Positions 39,816 through 54,271 of a stretch of 54,953 nt of DNA are shown here, in pieces (the stretch's first letter is position 1; every line of letters begins with the position of its first letter). The stretch spans positions 1-54,953 of the forward strand of contig DAHUYQ010000042.1 of NCBI GenBank assembly GCA_027315115.1, read 5' to 3'. The stretch comes from Solirubrobacterales bacterium. GTDB lineage: Bacteria > Actinomycetota > Thermoleophilia > Solirubrobacterales > Solirubrobacteraceae. The position numbers and the translations under genes are program-made. The notes beneath the pieces were generated by a model. It saw nothing but the letters and a program-made list of their open reading frames with translations. It did not search any database and was not told where the DNA came from.

Positions 39816-42800
39816 GCTCTGGCGCCGGATCTCGGGCGCTGACGGACGAGCAGGAGACGGCAGCCGCCAGACGGGTGGGGTCGATGCTGCTCGCGGCCGC
39901 GGCGGGCAGCGGCAAGACCTCGGTGCTCGTCGAGCGCTACGTGCGGGCGGTGCTCGACGACGGGATCGATCCCGCGAGGATCCTGGCGATCACGTTCACC
40001 GAGCGGGCAGCTTGGGAGCTGCAGGAGCGCATTCGCGCGCGCCTGCGGGACCTCGGTCGCCGCGAGCTGGCGCGCGACACCGAGTCCGCCTCGATCGGCA
40101 CGATCCACGGCTTCTGTGCGCGGCTCCTGCGCGCGGACCCGCTCGCGGCGGGCCTCGCGCCGAGCTTTGTGATCCTCGAGGAGCCGACCGCCGCTCGCCT
40201 GCGCGCCGCCGCGTTCACCGACGCTCTGGCCGGCGCCATGCGGGCCGCCGACCAGGATCAGCTCGACGCGGCGACCGCCTACAGCCCGGATCGCCTGCGC
40301 CAGATCGTGGGCTCCACGTACGCCGAGCTGCGCAGTCGCGGCCAGTCGCAGCCTGCGCTTGCGCAGGCCCCCGCCGGCGCGTCGCCCTCCGCGCTTGCCG
40401 CATACACGTTGCTGAGCATGCTGCTCGTCGGCTACGGGGAGGCGTATGAGCAGCGCAAGCACGAGCGCGCGGCCCTCGACTTCGACGATCTCGAGCTGCG
40501 GGCTCTGCGCCTGCTGGAGCAGCCGCCTGTCCGAGCAAGGTGGATGGAGCGGTTCGACATGCTCATGGTCGACGAGTTCCAGGACACCAACCGTCGCCAA
40601 CTGGCGCTGTTGCGCGCGATCGAGGGCGAGAACCTCTTCACGGTCGGCGACGAGTGGCAGTCCATCTACGGCTTTCGGCATGCCGACGTGGAGGTGTTTC
40701 GCCAGCGCGAGGGAGAGATGTCCTGCAGGGGCGCAAGCCTCGCGTTGACACGCAACTTCCGCAGCCGGCCCGGCATCATCGAGGTCGTCAACACCGTCTT
40801 CTCCGCGCGCTTCGGCGAGCGCTTCACCGCGCTGAGCGCCGCGCGTGAGCCGGCGCCGGGGACGGACGCCGCGGTCGAGATGCTGATCACCGACACGCGC
40901 GGCTGGGACCTGGAGGATGCCGGCGAGGGGCTCGCGCCCGAGGCTGCCGGCCAGGCGCCCGCATGGCGTCAGGCGGAGGCCCGCCTGCTGGCGGGCCGCT
41001 TGCGGGCGCTGGTCGACCAGGAGCGCGCCCGGCCTGGTGAGATCGCCGTGCTGCTGCGATCGATGACCGACGTGTCTCTCTACGAGAGCGCGCTGCGTCA
41101 GCGCGGGCTGCCGACCTCCAGCGCGAGCGCCGATATCTGGCAGGCGATCGAGGTCCAGGACGCGATCTGCGGGCTGCGCGCGCTGGCAAACCCGCTCGAC
41201 GAGCTCGCGCTGCACGGCGTGCTGGCCGGGCCACGCGTCGGCTTGCACGCGGACGCGCTGTGGCAGCTTGCGCGCGCCGGCAGGGACGAGGGTGGCGGCC
41301 GCGGGCTCTGGCGCGGCGTCTGCCGGACTGTGGCATCGCCCGAGGGACTTCAGATGCTGACGCCGGACGAGCGCCGCCGGCTTGCGCGCTTTCACGCTCG
41401 CTTCGTGGAGGAGCGCCGGCGTGCCGGCGAACAGACCCTCGCCGCGCTCGTGCTCCTCGTTTCGAGCGGGACGCAGCCCTCCGGCGAGCAGGCGGCGCGG
41501 CCGGCCGCCATCGACACGCTTCAGCGGCTGGCCGAGGACTTCGAAGCGCTCGAAGGCCGTGACCTGCGGGGCTTCGTCGAACACCTGGAGCAGCTCGCTC
41601 GCACGCGCGCCGTGATCGGCGCCGGCACGCCTGCCGGCGAGTCGGAGGCGGTGCGCCTGATGAGCATCCATGCCGCGAAGGGATTGGAGTTCCCGGTCGT
41701 GTGCGTGGCCGACCTCGGCCGCTCGGGCAGCGGGCGCGAAGCTCCGCATCTGCTGGTCGAGGAGGACCGTGTGGGGCTGCGTCTGCCCCTCCTCGACGGC
41801 AGCGGCCCGGAGGAGCTCTTCGACTACGCGGATCTGCTGCGGGAGCGGTCGCAGGCTGAAGAGCAGGAGGAGGACAGGATCCTCTACGTGGCGATGACGC
41901 GCGCCCGGGAGGTGCTGCTGCTCAGCGGCGCGGCGAGCTTCGAGCGCTGGCCCAAGGACACCGCCGGGTGCGCCCCGATCGCCTGGATCGCCCCGGCGCT
42001 GCTCACGGACCTGCCGGCCCGGCTGGCGGCCGTCGGCGAGCAGACGGTCGAGCGCTCAGGAGCCGAGCCGTGGGGAGCCGAGCCCGAATCGGTCGGCCAC
42101 CTGTCCTGTGTCCTGAACAAGCCCGCGGGCGCTGGGCCGGCCGCGGAGGGAGGCGCCGCGTTGAAGGCCCGAACGGCCGGTGGGCATGTCGGTGAGCCGC
42201 CCATCTCGACCGCCAGAGCCGTCGACTCGGGGGAGGGCGCCGGCGATGTTCTGGCCACGGGTCTCCGCGAACAGCCGGCGGAGCATCTCGGGGTGGGGGC
42301 ATTTCTGAGCTACACGGCGCTGAACGAGCTCGAGCGCTGCGGATACAGGCACTACCTCGAACGTGTTCTGGGTCTGGCGCCGGTGCCGGCGGGCGCCGCC
42401 TCGGCTCCGCGGGCGCCGAGGCCGGCGGCCGACCGTGCGCGCGCGATGGGAGATCTGACGCACCGCCTGATGGAGCGGCTGGACTTCTCGGGCGTGCGGC
42501 AGACGAGCCACGGAGAGGTGATGCGTGCTGCCGCGCAGAGCGCACAGCGCATCGACTCGGCGGCGTGCGAGGAGATCGTCACGATGCTGCGCGGGCTGGC
42601 GCGCACGCCATTGGCGGCGAGGCTGGCTCGTGTCCGATCGCTTGCCACCGAGCAGCCGTTCAGCTTCGCCATGGTGGACTGCCAGACCACGATCACCGGC
42701 GTCTTCGACGCGATCGCCCACGAGCAGGACGGCTCCTGCCTGGTGATCGACTACAAGACCAGCGCGGTCTCCGAAGGCGAGGATCTCGAGGCGCTGGTGC

Positions 42801-43102
42801 GGCGCGACTACGAGTTGCAGCGCTTGATCTACGCGCTTGCGGCACTGCGCGACGGCGCGGCCACGGTCGAGGTGGCGCATTGGTATCTGCATAGACCTGA
42901 GGAGCCCGCGGTGGCGTGCTTCGCGGTCGCGGAGCTCGCGGACCTGGAAGCGCGCCTGCAAGCTCGTGTGGCGGCGGCGCGCGCGCGTGGCTTCGCGGTC
43001 AGCGACATGCCTTGCGTCCGTCTGTGTGGCACCTGTCCGGGCTGCGGCGGGCTGTGCTCGTGGCCGGCGGAGGTGGCGATGCGTGAGCGTCCGCCCGAGT
43101 AG
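39803..43102 (+). CDS. AddA-like UvrD-family helicase-nuclease
   Basis: A 1099-residue SF1 helicase starting at ATG 39803. Motifs appear in order: Walker A AAAGSGKTS (32-40), ITFTERAAWEL, VDEFQDTN, GDEWQSIYGFR, LTRNFRS, SIHAAKGLEFP and YVAMTRAREVL. The C-terminal RecB-like nuclease has TGVFDAI and VIDYKTS. A Cys-rich end (CVRLCGTCPGCGGLC) could bind a metal. Between helicase and nuclease lies a variable region of about 120 residues. With the AddB-like protein it should process DNA ends for recombination. The upstream 36 codons belong to the addB-like gene and are dropped. Confidence 0.92.
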   Translation: MQVLSSGAGSRALTDEQETAAARRVGSMLLAAAAGSGKTSVLVERYVRAVLDDGIDPARILAITFTERAAWELQERIRARLRDLGRRELARDTESASIGTIHGFCARLLRADPLAAGLAPSFVILEEPTAARLRAAAFTDALAGAMRAADQDQLDAATAYSPDRLRQIVGSTYAELRSRGQSQPALAQAPAGASPSALAAYTLLSMLLVGYGEAYEQRKHERAALDFDDLELRALRLLEQPPVRARWMERFDMLMVDEFQDTNRRQLALLRAIEGENLFTVGDEWQSIYGFRHADVEVFRQREGEMSCRGASLALTRNFRSRPGIIEVVNTVFSARFGERFTALSAAREPAPGTDAAVEMLITDTRGWDLEDAGEGLAPEAAGQAPAWRQAEARLLAGRLRALVDQERARPGEIAVLLRSMTDVSLYESALRQRGLPTSSASADIWQAIEVQDAICGLRALANPLDELALHGVLAGPRVGLHADALWQLARAGRDEGGGRGLWRGVCRTVASPEGLQMLTPDERRRLARFHARFVEERRRAGEQTLAALVLLVSSGTQPSGEQAARPAAIDTLQRLAEDFEALEGRDLRGFVEHLEQLARTRAVIGAGTPAGESEAVRLMSIHAAKGLEFPVVCVADLGRSGSGREAPHLLVEEDRVGLRLPLLDGSGPEELFDYADLLRERSQAEEQEEDRILYVAMTRAREVLLLSGAASFERWPKDTAGCAPIAWIAPALLTDLPARLAAVGEQTVERSGAEPWGAEPESVGHLSCVLNKPAGAGPAAEGGAALKARTAGGHVGEPPISTARAVDSGEGAGDVLATGLREQPAEHLGVGAFLSYTALNELERCGYRHYLERVLGLAPVPAGAASAPRAPRPAADRARAMGDLTHRLMERLDFSGVRQTSHGEVMRAAAQSAQRIDSAACEEIVTMLRGLARTPLAARLARVRSLATEQPFSFAMVDCQTTITGVFDAIAHEQDGSCLVIDYKTSAVSEGEDLEALVRRDYELQRLIYALAALRDGAATVEVAHWYLHRPEEPAVACFAVAELADLEARLQARVAAARARGFAVSDMPCVRLCGTCPGCGGLCSWPAEVAMRERPPE

Positions 43103-43212
43103 GACACGCGCCCTTGTTGGCGCTCCTGGATCTGCGACCCTCTTAGAGTCTGTCCGCACGCGATCTGGGATGCGCGTTTGCCGCGGGCAACGCCGGCAAT
43201 GGACAGAGTGGG

Positions 43213-44049
43213 ATGACAGCCGATTCGCAACAGAGCCCAAGCCACCCGACCCGTTCCCACGGTGGCGATCACGCGCCGGCGGGCCAGCAGGGGGATGGTC
43301 CCACGGATGTGGCGCTGTTCGCGCGCATGCACGGCGACGGCGACCAGCGGGCGCGTGAGGCGCTGATCGAGCGTTACCTGCCGCTGGCCCGCAGGCTCGC
43401 TCGGCGCTATCAGCGCACCGAGGAGCCGATGGACGATCTCGTGCAGGTCGCCTCGCTCGGGCTGATCAAGGCGGTCGACCGCTTCGACGCGGGTCGCGAA
43501 ATCCTGTTCTCCAGCTACGCCGTTCCCACGATTCTCGGGGAGCTGAAGCGTCACTTCCGCGATCGTACATGGTCGGTGCGCGTGCCGCGCGATCTTCAGG
43601 AGCTCGCGCTGCGCATCGACCAGGCAGTCAGCGCGCTCTCGGCGAACAGCGGCCGGGCGCCGGCTGTGGTGGAGATCGCCGAGGCGGTGGGGGTCAGCGA
43701 GGAGCGCGTGCTGGATGCGATGGAGGCTGCCGGCGCGTACCACGCCGGTTCGCTGGACGCGCCCCGCGGCTCCCGGCAGGGCGAGGACTCAGGCGAGACG
43801 CTCGCCGATTCGCTGGGCGCCGACGAGAGCGGCTTCGAACGCGCGGAGGACCGCGCCACGCTGGAGCCGCTGCTGGCACACGTCTCCGCGCGGGAGCGTC
43901 TGGTGTTGCAGATGCGCTTCGCCGAAGGGATGACCCAGGCCGAGATCGGCGACCGGATCGGCGTTTCCCAGATGCAGGTCTCGCGGCTGATCAGGCAGGC
44001 GCTGGCCCGGCTGCGCGCGGGCCTGGAAGATCAGTCCGCCGGGCCCTGA
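43213..44049 (+). CDS. SigB/SigF-family sigma factor
   Basis: A 278-residue group 3 sigma factor. Region 2 (about 48-115) has YLPLARRLARRY, DLVQVASLGLIKAVDRFD and FSSYAVPTILGELKRHFRDR. Region 3 (VPRDLQELALRIDQAV) and region 4 (ERLVLQMRFAEGMTQAEIGDRIGVSQMQVSRLIR) are complete. The first 30 residues are disordered and His/Gln-rich. Its 3' end overlaps the convergent RsbW-like gene pair by 19 bases, which probably encodes its antagonists. The promoter was not identified with confidence. Confidence 0.93.
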   Translation: MTADSQQSPSHPTRSHGGDHAPAGQQGDGPTDVALFARMHGDGDQRAREALIERYLPLARRLARRYQRTEEPMDDLVQVASLGLIKAVDRFDAGREILFSSYAVPTILGELKRHFRDRTWSVRVPRDLQELALRIDQAVSALSANSGRAPAVVEIAEAVGVSEERVLDAMEAAGAYHAGSLDAPRGSRQGEDSGETLADSLGADESGFERAEDRATLEPLLAHVSARERLVLQMRFAEGMTQAEIGDRIGVSQMQVSRLIRQALARLRAGLEDQSAGP

Positions 44050-44534
44050 TCGGCGAGTCGCTGCAGAGCCGTCCCAGGCGTGCCGCCCGGGCTAGTCCGG
44101 CTGTCGGCCGCGTCGAGACCGCGTCGCGCAAAGCCAAGCTCCAAAACCAGTTCGTCGTCCTGTCCGCCCGCCGAGGACTCGACACGGATCTCGTCCGCGA
44201 TCGGCTTCAGCACGTCACCGACGCCGGGCAGCGAGGTCGCCTCGGCCAGGCTGATGGCGCCTCCCGCGGCAAGCGCGCCGACGCGCAGCTCCATGCCGCC
44301 CGGGCGCGTGTGCACCGTGAACTCCACATGCCCGTCGGCGGTGTGCTCGCCCGCGTGCGCTCCCAGCGCGTCGCAGATCACCATCGCGTCGTCGAGCCGG
44401 TCGACGGGGCATGCCGCGCGGGCCAGCATCATCGCCACCACGCGGGTGAGCAGCGGCCCGGCAAGCGGCCCTGTCCGCACGCGCAGGACGGCCGAGTTGG
44501 CGCTGCTCGCGCTGTCGGCGCCAGGCTCGCTCAC
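44031..44534 (-). CDS. Degenerate RsbW-like (HATPase-fold) protein beside the sigma factor
   Basis: A 167-residue protein starting with a GTG that overlaps the stop of the upstream RsbW-like gene by four bases. Its layout parallels that neighbour: DDAMVICDALGAHAGEH where [11 protein letters not shown] would be, then GMELRVG, GVGDVLKPIADEIRV and DELVLELGF at the end. The N-box Asn and the Gly-rich ATP lid are absent, so it is probably unable to bind ATP in the usual way. It may be a pseudokinase partner of the active anti-sigma factor. This reading is inferred from my alignment by eye; a homology search would test it. Confidence 0.6.
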   Translation of the reverse strand: MSEPGADSASSANSAVLRVRTGPLAGPLLTRVVAMMLARAACPVDRLDDAMVICDALGAHAGEHTADGHVEFTVHTRPGGMELRVGALAAGGAISLAEATSLPGVGDVLKPIADEIRVESSAGGQDDELVLELGFARRGLDAADSRTSPGGTPGTALQRLADQGPAD

Positions 44535-44980
44535 AGACTGCCTTCGAGCGGCTGCTCGTCAGGGCGCAGCAGCGAGAATCCCATCCTGACCTCGGTGTGG
44601 CCACGGTCGTCGCGGCCTAGCTGGACGGTGTCCGCCAGCGAGGCGATCAGCGGCAGCCCGAGTCCGAGTCCTGGGCTGTCGGGACGAGGGCTGATCCCGT
44701 TGCCGCGGTCGCGCACCACGACCGTCAGATGCTCGCCGGCGACGGTGGCGCTCACTTCCAGCGGGCCCTCTACGCCCTCCGGGTAGGCGTGGACGACCAC
44801 GTTCGTGCATGCCTCGGTGACCGCGAGCCGCAGATCGGAGAGCATCTGCTCGCTGACGCCGTACGTCTCGCCGAGCGCGCCGAACGCATGGCGGACGATC
44901 GCGATGTTCTCTGCTCGCGCCGGTAGAGCGATCTCGATGTCGGAGGTCTGCGCGTGTATGGCTTCTGCTGTTGGGGACAT
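44531..44980 (-). CDS. RsbW-like anti-sigma regulatory factor (HATPase)
   Basis: A 149-residue serine/threonine-kinase-type ATP-binding protein starting at ATG 44980. The N-box is [17 protein letters not shown] (about 55-71), the G1 box [12 protein letters not shown] and the G2 box [18 protein letters not shown]. These proteins bind and inhibit SigB/SigF-type sigma factors and phosphorylate anti-anti-sigma factors. The sigma gene is convergent and adjacent. No STAS anti-anti-sigma gene is in the window. The longer frame to 45196 has no family sequence and is dropped. Confidence 0.9.
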   Translation of the reverse strand: MSPTAEAIHAQTSDIEIALPARAENIAIVRHAFGALGETYGVSEQMLSDLRLAVTEACTNVVVHAYPEGVEGPLEVSATVAGEHLTVVVRDRGNGISPRPDSPGLGLGLPLIASLADTVQLGRDDRGHTEVRMGFSLLRPDEQPLEGSL

Positions 44981-45342
44981 GGCGTTGCCCTGGTGATCAT
45001 GGTCCCCCGGATGGGGGGTTTTCACACGTGGGAGCCGACCTCCAGGCAGCGGCTGCGAGGATTCCTCGCAGGCGCTGCGCCCGCCGATGGAAACCCATCG
45101 GGTCCGCCGTCCGGTCCCATTCGCTCGCAGGATACGCGAGAGCGAAGCTTTTGCGCTCCAATCTTCGTCCAGTGCGGGCTGCTCGCGCGCCGTCATCTGG
45201 ATTCGCTTGGCGAGCGCACCGCGATGCTAGGCTTTCAGGCTCCGCCTGGGGTCGACGCCTGGCCGTGTCAGCGCACGGTCACGTCGGCGTACTGGCATAC
45301 CTAGATCCCTCGTGTGCACCAAGCCGCCAGGGGAGCACCGCG
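44981..45342. other. Divergent control region before gltB
   Basis: This 362-base gap separates the RsbW-like gene from gltB. It holds a CCCCC-GGAT-GGGGG hairpin near 45003-45017, a perfect 19-base palindrome at 45053-45071 and the hexamer TAGGCT at 45228-45233. If that hexamer is the gltB -10, the gltB leader is about 100 bases long. No credible gene was seen. Confidence 0.5.
45053..45071. promoter_or_regulatory. Perfect 19-base palindrome, operator candidate
   Basis: CTGCGAGGATTCCTCGCAG consists of two 9-bp arms around a single T. It lies between the RsbW-like gene and gltB, about 75 bases upstream of the former start and 270 upstream of the latter. The symmetry fits a dimeric transcription factor. 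The regulator is unknown. Confidence 0.5.
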
Positions 45343-50051
<4,709 letters not shown>

Positions 50052-50052
<1 letters not shown>

Positions 50053-51605
50053 TGGGCAAGCTTGGAGGCTTCCTGCAGATCGAGCGTCACGGCATCCGGT
50101 ACCGCGATCCCGTTCAGCGCGTCCATGACTACAAGGAGTTCGTCGCCGAGCGGCCCGAAGGCGAGCTGCGCGACCAGGGCGCCCGCTGCATGGAATGCGG
50201 CGTGCCGTTCTGCCACAACGGCTGTCCGCTCGGCAACCTGATCCCGGACTGGAACGACCTGGTCTACCGTGGCCGCTGGCGCGAGGCGATCGACCAGCTC
50301 CACGCGACCAACAACTTCCCCGACTTCACGGGCCGGCTCTGCCCGGCGCCGTGCGAGGCGGCATGCGTGCTGGAGATCCGCGAGGGCGAATCGGTGACGA
50401 TCAAGCAGATCGAGCACGCCATCATCGATCGAGCGTTCTCCGAGGGCTGGGTGACCGCGCAGCCGCCGCGCAAGGAGACCGGCCGCAGCGTCGCGGTGAT
50501 CGGCTCCGGCCCCGCCGGGATGGCGGCGGCGCAGCAGCTTCGCCGTGCCGGGCACGCCGTCGTGCTGTTCGAGCGCGACGAGGCCGCCGGAGGGCTCGTG
50601 CGCTTCGGGGTGCCCGACTTCAAGATCGAGAAGCAGATCGTGGAGCGGCGCGTGCAGCAACTGGTCGACGAGGGCGTGGAGCTGCGCTGCGGCGTCGAGG
50701 TGGGACGCGACATCGACGTGAGGGAGCTGCGCGAGCGCTTCGACGCGATCGTGCTGGCGACCGGCGCGCGCGTGCCGCGCGACCTGCCTGTTCCGGGTCG
50801 CGAGCTGCCAGGCGTTCACTTCGCGATGGACTACCTCTACCAGCGCAACCGCTTCGTGGCTGCCGAGCACGGTCCGCAGCCAACGGTCCCCGCGCCTGGG
50901 CATCTGCCGCAGATCACCGCCGCCGGCAAGCACGTGGTCGTGATCGGCGGCGGCGACACCGGCGCCGACTGCGTCGGCAACTCGCTGCGCGAGGGCGCCG
51001 CCTCGATCGTGCAGCTCGAGCTCCTGCCGCTTCCCCCCGAGCACCGGCCCGATGACCGCACGCCCTGGCCGCTATGGCCGCTGAAGTACAGGCGCAGCTA
51101 TGCCATGGAAGAGGCGCTGCAGGTCGGGCTCGGCGAGCAGGACTACTCCGTCGCCACCACCACCTTCCTGCCCGGCCCCGACGGCGCGGTCGGCTCGCTG
51201 CGAATCGCGCAGGCCCAGAGCGCGCCGCCGTTCGCCGCCGTGCCCGGCACCGAGCGCGAGCTGCCGGCGCAGCTCGTGTTGCTCGCGATGGGCTTCCTGG
51301 GCCCCGATCAGCATCTGCTGGAGCAGCTTGGCGTCGAGCGGGATCAGCGCAGCAACGTGAAGGCCGTCAAGCCGTACACGACTTCTGTCAATGGCGTGTT
51401 CGCCGCCGGCGACGCGCGCCGGGGCCAGTCGCTGATCGTGTGGGCGATCAACGAGGGCCGCCAGTGTGCGCGCATGGTCGACAGGTATCTGAAGGGCCTC
51501 TCCGGCCATGGGCCCCAGGACGAGGGACTGGCCGGCCATGCGGACGCCGACGAAGGTCCCGAGGGGCCGCCGCAGCATGCGGCGCCCGGGATCTCGGCCG
51601 GCTGA
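50052..51605 (+). CDS. gltD: Glutamate synthase (NADPH), small subunit
   Basis: A 517-residue electron-transfer subunit. The N-terminal 4Fe-4S clusters are formed by C46, C49, C54, C58 ([16 protein letters not shown]) and a second set in CPAPCEAAC. The FAD site is [15 protein letters not shown] and the NADPH site [14 protein letters not shown]. It delivers electrons from NADPH to the large subunit. The start overlaps the gltB stop by one base. A C-terminal extension of about 35 residues ([20 protein letters not shown]) is longer than in most homologues and looks disordered. Confidence 0.97.
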
Positions 51606-51650
51606 CCGGCGCACGCGAGCAGAGCGCGCGAAGCGCCGCGCGCCTTCGAC

Positions 51651-51656
51651 TAGGCT
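51651..51656 (+). promoter_or_regulatory. -10-like hexamer TAGGCT before the monooxygenase gene
   Basis: TAGGCT ends eight bases before ATG 51665. No ribosome site is present, so the monooxygenase mRNA is probably leaderless. Confidence 0.45.
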
Positions 51657-51664
51657 TGAGGGCG

Positions 51665-53059
51665 ATGGAACAGACCAGCGCACATGACGCCGTCGCGTCC
51701 GCTCGCTCAGGACAGGCGCTGCCCCGCACCTGCATCATCGGCGCCGGCTCCTCCGGGATCACGGCGGTCAAGGCGCTGCAGGACCGCGGCCTGCCCTTCG
51801 ACTGCTTCGAGAAGTCCGACCGCGTCGGCGGCAACTGGGTGCTCGGCAACCGCAACGGGATGTCCTCCTCCTACTCGACGCTGCACATCAACACCTCGCG
51901 CGAGCGGATGGAGTACGCCGACCTGCCGATGCCGGCGTCATACCCGGACTTCCCGCGCCACGACCAGATCGCCCGCTACTTCGACGAATACGTCGATCGG
52001 TTCGGTCTGCGAGAGAGGATCAGCTTCGATCGGGGCGTGCAAAGAGCGATTCGCACGCCAGATGGGCGCTGGGAGGTCACGCTGCAGGACGGCGAGCAGC
52101 GGCTCTATGACGCGCTGATCGTCGCCAACGGCCACCACTGGGACCCCCGCTGGCCCGAACCTGAGATTCCGGGACGGTTCACGGGAGAGGTCATGCACTC
52201 CCATCACTACACCGACCCCTCCCAGCTCGCCGGCCGGCACGTGGTCGTGGTGGGGATGGGCAACTCCGCGATGGACATCGCCGTCGACGCCTCCTACCAC
52301 GCCGCCTCGACGCGGCTGGTGGCCCGCAAAGGCGTCCACATCGTGCCGAAGTACATCCTCGGCAAGCCGCTCGACGCGGGCGTGCGGCCGACACGGGTGC
52401 CCTTCACCTGGATGCTGCGCGGGCTGGAGCCGGTCCTGAAGGCGACCGTCGGCCCGATGGACCGCTACGGCCTGCCGCTCCCCGACCACCGCCTCGGGCA
52501 GACGCATCCCACCGTCTCCTCGCGCATCCTCGACCGTCTCGCCCACGGCGCGATCGAGGTCAGACCCGAGATCGAGGAGCTGCGCGGCGAGAGCGTCCGC
52601 TACCGCGACGGCCGCGAGGAGCAGGCCGACCTGATCGTGTACTGCACCGGCTACAAGATCAGCTTCCCCTTCTTCGAGGACGGGCTGATCGATGCCGCCG
52701 AGAACGAGCTCGTGCTCTACAAGCGGGTGTTTCCCGTTGCGCCCACCGGTCTCTATTTCATCGGGTTCGTGCAGCCCTGGGGCGCGATCATGCCGATTGC
52801 CGAGGCCCAGAGCCAGATCGTCGCAGACCACCTGCTCGGCGCCTACGCGCTGCCGAGCGAGTCGGACATGCGCAGGGACATGGAGGCGATGAGCGCCCGC
52901 CAGCGCAAGCGCTACCTGCCCTCCAAGCGTCACACTCTGCAGGTCGACTTCTCCAACCACATGGTCGAGCTGGCGGACGAGGCGCGGGCGGGCGCGCAGC
53001 GCGCGCGAGATCTGGGCTGTCCGCTGCCGATCACGCCGCTTGCGCAGACGCTCGCTTGA
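51665..53059 (+). CDS. Flavin-containing monooxygenase
   Basis: A 464-residue class B flavoprotein monooxygenase. The FAD site CIIGAGSSGITAVKAL is at about 23-38. The family fingerprint FTGEVMHSHHY fits FxGxxxHxxxY. The NADPH site VVVVGMGNSAMDIAVD and the late motif DLIVYCTGYK are present. Such enzymes oxygenate N, S or ketone substrates using NADPH; the substrate here cannot be named. ATG 51665 follows a TAGGCT hexamer; the long upstream frame is antisense-free but overlaps gltD, so it is dropped. The next gene starts in its stop codon (TGATG). Confidence 0.92.
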   Translation: MEQTSAHDAVASARSGQALPRTCIIGAGSSGITAVKALQDRGLPFDCFEKSDRVGGNWVLGNRNGMSSSYSTLHINTSRERMEYADLPMPASYPDFPRHDQIARYFDEYVDRFGLRERISFDRGVQRAIRTPDGRWEVTLQDGEQRLYDALIVANGHHWDPRWPEPEIPGRFTGEVMHSHHYTDPSQLAGRHVVVVGMGNSAMDIAVDASYHAASTRLVARKGVHIVPKYILGKPLDAGVRPTRVPFTWMLRGLEPVLKATVGPMDRYGLPLPDHRLGQTHPTVSSRILDRLAHGAIEVRPEIEELRGESVRYRDGREEQADLIVYCTGYKISFPFFEDGLIDAAENELVLYKRVFPVAPTGLYFIGFVQPWGAIMPIAEAQSQIVADHLLGAYALPSESDMRRDMEAMSARQRKRYLPSKRHTLQVDFSNHMVELADEARAGAQRARDLGCPLPITPLAQTLA

Positions 53060-54105
53060 TGCCGACCTTCTGCCGTCACAACCGCTTCGTCGAGCGCTGT
53101 CCGATCTGCAGCAAGACGCTGCCCGGGACCCCGCCGGCGCGCCGCGGCGGCTCAGCTTCCCGCTCCGCGGGCTCGCCCGCTCGCGCCGGCCGGCCCGGCG
53201 CAGGCGGCCACGGCGCGAAACGATCGCGCGCCACCGACATGAAGGTCTATGTCGACGGGCGCCGTCGCGGCGTCGACGACGGGTATGCGTGCGATCTGGT
53301 GCCGGGCCTGCGCTCCTCGCTGGACGCGCGCCGCCTCGCTGAGGAGATGGCCTTTGCCGAGGGGCGGCTGCAGACGCTCGCGCTGGAGCCGCCCGGCGCG
53401 TACGGGCTGGCGGCGGAGCTTGCGCGCGGTGGCGAGATCGAGCGCGCGAGCTGGCTCTGCTTCCTGATCGCCTACCTCGGCCCCCTCGACGGCGAGACGC
53501 CCTTCGCGGCCATCTCTGCGGCGCCGTCTCTGGATCAGGCAGACGAGCTCGGCGACGAGCAGATCGACGCTCTGGAGCTCGGGCCGCGGACCTGCCATCA
53601 GCCTGGGCGCGGCGCGGGCACCCTGCGCGCATACCTGGCATGGGCGCAGCGGGCCGGCTCACAGCATGCCGCGCTGACCGGCGAGGAGTCCTGGAGCGCC
53701 GAGCGCCGGTTCGAGCGCGTGTTCGAGCGGCTCTCGATCCCCGGCTTTCCGCGCTGGGGACGCCTGGAGCTGCTGGTGATCCTCGGCGGCCTCGGGCTCT
53801 ACGAGATGAGCGCCGACTCGCTGCATCTGGCTGCCAGCGCCTCGCCGCGCACGAGTCGCGCCGGCGGCTCAGACGCGGGCGACCAAGTGCTCGTCGCGGC
53901 GAAGCGCGTGTTCGGCATCGGCGATCCGCTGCTGCTCGAGCGGCGGGCCAAGCGGCTGGCACTGGAGGCCGGAGCATCGCTCGCCGCGCTGGACCTGGCG
54001 CTCTTCAATTGGTACGGATCGGAGCGTGCCACGCTTGGCTTCCCGGACCAGGCGCCCGGCGAAGCCGAGGCCCGGGTGCAGGCTGAGCTCGCGCTCGGCG
54101 TCTAG
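53059..54105 (+). CDS. Unknown protein with N-terminal zinc-binding motif
   Basis: A 348-residue protein. The N-terminus CRHNRFVERCPIC provides C5, H7, C14 and C17, likely one zinc site. A disordered basic Gly/Ser/Arg stretch of about 45 residues follows. The body (about 60-348) is mostly helical, with AEEMAFAEGRLQTLAL, ERASWLCFLIAYLGPLDGE and RLSIPGFPRWGRLELLVILGGLGLYEM, the last loosely like a helix-hairpin-helix. No family is recognised with confidence. The ATG overlaps the stop of the monooxygenase gene, so the two are translationally coupled. A nucleic-acid role is only a guess. Confidence 0.7.
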   Translation: MPTFCRHNRFVERCPICSKTLPGTPPARRGGSASRSAGSPARAGRPGAGGHGAKRSRATDMKVYVDGRRRGVDDGYACDLVPGLRSSLDARRLAEEMAFAEGRLQTLALEPPGAYGLAAELARGGEIERASWLCFLIAYLGPLDGETPFAAISAAPSLDQADELGDEQIDALELGPRTCHQPGRGAGTLRAYLAWAQRAGSQHAALTGEESWSAERRFERVFERLSIPGFPRWGRLELLVILGGLGLYEMSADSLHLAASASPRTSRAGGSDAGDQVLVAAKRVFGIGDPLLLERRAKRLALEAGASLAALDLALFNWYGSERATLGFPDQAPGEAEARVQAELALGV

Positions 54106-54271
54106 CCTTCGTGGCCCCTCGTGGCCCCTCGTGGCCCCGGGCCTCGTCACCGGTCGGCGGCCGCGGGGCCGGCGTGGCGTTGCGCAAAAGTGCCGTCCAC
54201 CGCGCCGCCTAGAGTTTTCCGCACCGAACGGTTCCAATGCCACATCGGCGCCAAGCAGCGAGGGAGTTGCC
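54106..54271. other. Intergenic region with a short CGTGGCCCCT repeat
   Basis: Directly after the stop, CGTGGCCCCT-type units occur three times in a row (about 54110-54139). The rest of the gap leads to a GCGAGGGAG ribosome site for the next gene. No gene is seen. Confidence 0.5.

Noticed and set aside
45002..45022. CCCCC-GGAT-GGGGG hairpin followed by TTTT as a plus-strand terminator
   Set aside because: No plus-strand gene ends upstream of it, so there is nothing to terminate. It may affect the RsbW-like leader instead, but the stem is only five base pairs.
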